From NCBI GenBank assembly GCA_001570385.1, contig BBYL01000007.1:558001-622000 (forward strand): 64,000 nt of DNA, written 5' to 3'. This stretch comes from Microtetraspora glauca. Lineage in GTDB: Bacteria > Actinomycetota > Actinomycetes > Streptosporangiales > Streptosporangiaceae. Shown one piece after another: positions 61,686 through 64,000 of this stretch. A program made the translations under genes and the position numbers. Position 1 is the stretch's first letter; each line of letters opens with the position of its first letter. Under the pieces are notes generated by a model. That model made no database searches. It saw nothing but the letters and a program-made list of their open reading frames with translations, and was not told the origin of the DNA.

Positions 61686-61929
61686 CGGCGAGCCCCCACA
61701 GCAGGTGATCCGGCGGGACAGACTAGTGCGGTAGCAGCTTGGGTTTGTCCTGTTTCGTGGTGACACGCCGTTCGAGGTCGCACTGTGACATCCGCCCGAC
61801 CCTCAAGCCAGAAGGTCGAGCGCGCCTCCATGGCTTCAAATGGGCTTCAAACCCGGCATAAGTCGCAGACAAGATGCGATCGGCAAGCTCCTCTCAGACA
61901 CCGAAGCAACCGATCCCCTGAGAGGAATC

Positions 61930-62388
61930 ATGTCTCGAATCAACATGCGACTCGCGCTCGCGACCATCGTGTCCACGGCGGCGCTGGGCGTCTTCGGGGC
62001 CGCAACCCCTGCTCAAGCAACGGACGACGAGTATCACACCCTGGTCTTGCACGACGACGCGGGATACGAAGGCTGGGTCGCGGTCCTGCGAAAGCTCGTG
62101 TGGCACCCCGAGATTGGAGCACAGGGCCTATGGGTGTGGACCCCGACCTCCGAACCAGACCTCGGCGGCTTCAGTGACAAGACGAGCTCCCTGTCCAATG
62201 CCGACTGGATGGCCTGGGTCGTGTACGACGACAAGAACTACCGCGATCGCCACTACTGCATTCGTCCCGGCGAAACGGTGCCCAACCTCAGCTCGTCGCG
62301 GTGGAAGTTCAACGACAAGATCTCCTCAGCTCGGCGGCTGGACACCGCCAGCTGCGCCGGATACCCGGCGTTCTACAGCACCAGCTGA
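61930..62388 (+). CDS. Secreted beta/gamma-crystallin-like protein (peptidase inhibitor I36 type)
   Basis: 152 residues from ATG 61930 after GAGAGGAA. A signal peptide ends near PAQA. The mature part has crystallin-like Greek-key patterns: WVVYDDKNYRDRHYCIRPG, then VPNLSSSRWKFNDKISSARR. Such small secreted proteins include the SMI-type metalloprotease inhibitors. Somewhat less GC-rich than its neighbours. It is divergent from mycP; whether it belongs to the ESX system is unknown. Confidence 0.75.
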   Translation: MSRINMRLALATIVSTAALGVFGAATPAQATDDEYHTLVLHDDAGYEGWVAVLRKLVWHPEIGAQGLWVWTPTSEPDLGGFSDKTSSLSNADWMAWVVYDDKNYRDRHYCIRPGETVPNLSSSRWKFNDKISSARRLDTASCAGYPAFYSTS

Positions 62389-62803
62389 GAGGCGGCCGGG
62401 GCCGCCCGCCTACTGCTGACTCTCCGGTGGCACTCACGAGTGATCCTGGCCGGCGGCCTGCCGCATCCGGGTCGCGGGGAACCATGCCTCACACAGGTCT
62501 GGCTCCCCGCGGCCCTTCGGCCTGTGGACCCGCCGCACCAGGGCCGGTCACCCCGCCGCCGCATCGCCGGTGAGGCCGCGACGCCGACAACCCACGCCTA
62601 CACCGGATCGTGAAGAGGGCGAACCTGACACGGCACTGGTGAGAACCCCATCGTCCGGCCGGAAGGAGAACGGCATCCCGTGTGATCCACATCCGCTCGG
62701 AATACTCCTGACCGCCTTCATAACCAGTCGGCATAACACCTTTACAAGGACGGTATGTGATCTACGGTGAGGGCGCCCGAACTGTCGACGAAGGAGCCAC
62801 TGA
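62389..62803. other. 415-bp intergenic region with a terminator and a promoter region
   Basis: A short hairpin GGCGGC-CGGG-GCCGCC (62391-62406) directly follows the stop of the secreted protein and is a likely terminator. The last 100 bp are AT-richer (CATAACACCTTTACAAGG, TATGTGATCTACGG) and probably hold the promoter of the WXG100 gene, whose ribosome site is GAAGGAG. No open frame in between is convincing. Confidence 0.5.
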
Positions 62804-63076
62804 ATGAGTAACAACCTGCTCGGCGGCGACCCCGCGGAGATGCAGAGCATGGCCGCACAGTTCACTCAGCAGGCCGACCAGGTTCGCGCCACGATGGCCA
62901 GTCTCGACCGTGAGGCGGCCAAGGTCGGCACCGCCTGGACGGGGCCGGGCGCGCAGCGTTTCAACGAGGCATGGCAGAGCTACCGGTCGGCCTTCCAGCG
63001 CATGTCCGAAGAGCTCAACGAGGCGTCCCGGGTGATCAACGCCTACCGCGGCAACATCGAGTCCGCGACCAGGTAA
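62804..63076 (+). CDS. WXG100 family protein
   Basis: 90 residues, a canonical EsxA-like size. Helix MQSMAAQFTQQADQVRATMA, turn with W-T-G (TAWTGPGAQRF), second helix ending ASRVINAYRGNIESAT. A second partner is not seen next to it, so it may form a homodimer or pair with another WXG protein of the locus. It is convergent with the FtsK-like ATPase gene at the right edge. Confidence 0.92.
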   Translation: MSNNLLGGDPAEMQSMAAQFTQQADQVRATMASLDREAAKVGTAWTGPGAQRFNEAWQSYRSAFQRMSEELNEASRVINAYRGNIESATR

Positions 63077-63209
63077 CCGATCCGCCGTTTCCCGCGAATC
63101 CGCCGATCCTTCGGCCCCGGTCCCGTCCGGACGGTTCGTCCGGACATCTCCGTCCCGGATACGTCCGCACCCGACGTTCGTCCCGGTCCCGATCCTGGGC
63201 CCGGTCCCG

Positions 63210-64000
63210 CTATCCGGGGATCGCGGCCTGGATCGGGGTCGCGGTCCCCGATGTGATCAGCAGTCCCCGCCCCGGCGGGCCCCCGACCGCGCCGCGCGGC
63301 AGCCGTACGCTGAAGAGATCGCCGTCCGCGGGGCTCTGCACCGACAGCAGCAGGCCGGTCCTGGACTTGCGGGCCTCGGCGGTGAACCCCCGATAGGCCG
63401 TCGCCAGATCCCCCGTGGCCCCCGCGATCAGCAGCCCGTGATCGCCGTCCCGCGCGGTGCGCAGGATCTCCTCCAACGCCAGCCCGAGCGGCGAGTCGGG
63501 GGAGATCAGCTCCGCGTCGTCGACGATCACCACATACCCCTCCCTGCCGTCCAGGAGCGCCCGCGGGTCCTGCGCGCCCGGCAGCCCGCCGAACCCGTCG
63601 GACTCGCCTCCCGCCACGCCCCTGGCGTTGCCGTCCAGTACGGCCAGCACTCCCGGCGCCCCCGCCATCTCGCGCAGCGGGCTGCGACGGGGGGTGACCA
63701 CGAGGACCGGCGTCCCCCGCCGCACCAGCGACCATGCCGCAGTGACCAGGCACGACGACCGTCCTGACCGGGCCGGCCCGCCGATCACCGCCGCCGGACC
63801 CTGGGCGAGGAGGTCCAGGCCCAGCGGCTCCAGCGCGTCCCCTCCCACGCCGAGCAGCGCCCACAGGGGCGAGGGCGGCTCGAACGACGGGGCCAGGTCC
63901 ATCGCCTGCTCGGCCGTGACGCGGACGGGGAGCGCGTCCACGCGCAGGGGCGGCGGCGACCGCCACGCCCACGATCCCCTCCGCTCCGGGTCGCCGCCGA
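63210..64000 (-). CDS. FtsK/EccC-like ATPase, C-terminal part (5' end outside window)
   Basis: The frame is open to the right edge, so at least 263 codons belong to a longer gene; the GTG at 63941 is internal. The last ATPase domain has Walker A-like GGPARSGRSSCL (Lys replaced by Arg) and Walker B-like GYVVIVDDAEL; the preceding PPPLRVDALPVRVT is typical of the linker before the third domain of EccC/EssC proteins. It is a second T7SS-type motor in the locus, probably with a degenerate last domain. Confidence 0.75.
   Translation of the reverse strand, partial: GGDPERRGSWAWRSPPPLRVDALPVRVTAEQAMDLAPSFEPPSPLWALLGVGGDALEPLGLDLLAQGPAAVIGGPARSGRSSCLVTAAWSLVRRGTPVLVVTPRRSPLREMAGAPGVLAVLDGNARGVAGGESDGFGGLPGAQDPRALLDGREGYVVIVDDAELISPDSPLGLALEEILRTARDGDHGLLIAGATGDLATAYRGFTAEARKSRTGLLLSVQSPADGDLFSVRLPRGAVGGPPGRGLLITSGTATPIQAAIPG

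Overview
The window is high-GC actinobacterial DNA. GTG and TTG starts, leaderless-looking promoters, a Streptomyces-like gene stock (SapA-like domain, exo-glucosaminidase, sigma-like regulator) and an actinobacterial type VII secretion (T7SS/ESX) locus suggest a filamentous actinomycete, probably of the Streptosporangiales. The order-level placement is inference. I see no rRNA, tRNA or CRISPR array.

Layout. 0-8.4 kb: end of an MFS exporter, a D-Ala-D-Ala carboxypeptidase, a YbdK-like carboxylate-amine ligase, an M20 amidohydrolase, and a compact four-gene set (DUF711-like protein, 2OG-Fe(II) oxygenase, GNAT, two-helix membrane protein) of unknown purpose. 8.6-15.7 kb: a nucleoside uptake and salvage operon (BMP lipoprotein, ABC ATPase, two permeases, cytidine deaminase, thymidine phosphorylase). 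15.9-17.8 kb: a divergent marR/MFS pair sharing three evenly spaced operators. 18-21.4 kb: a membrane-anchored sigma-like protein, an AMIN-like lipoprotein and a cupin. 21.5-25.8 kb: adenosine deaminase, PH-domain protein, phosphosugar mutase and purine nucleoside phosphorylase, which complete the salvage theme. 25.9-30.3 kb: GH2 exo-beta-glucosaminidase and GH20 hexosaminidase for chitin or chitosan ends. 30.4-35.3 kb: a GGCT-like protein, a flavin disulfide reductase homologue, and two neighbouring membrane proteins sharing one cytoplasmic module.

35.5-64 kb is a T7SS locus. The machine genes are eccC, eccD, eccB and mycP, plus a kinase-like protein lacking the catalytic Asp and a second, truncated FtsK-like ATPase at the right edge. 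I see no eccA or eccE. Substrates and accessory genes include four short WXG100-type proteins, three YbaB/EbfC-like proteins, two WPGL-motif proteins, three long Gly/Pro-rich proteins sharing a C-terminal acidic WL...W tail, and two related WXG-plus-membrane proteins. Two look like toxins: an 841-residue protein with a polymorphic-toxin-like C-terminus, and a 338-residue protein with a pertussis-toxin-like ADP-ribosyltransferase domain whose start codon overlaps the stop of eccC. A tnpB-only IS605-type element sits between two minus-strand ESX genes.

Cross-cutting observations: translational coupling through ATGA/GTGA overlaps is very common, and several overlaps involve micro-ORFs of 13-59 codons. 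Two of these (before a nucleoside permease gene and before add) carry copies of one repeat beginning ATGAGCGAGCGAATC and end by overlapping the next start codon. This looks like a dispersed start-codon element and is the most unusual non-coding-scale signal here.
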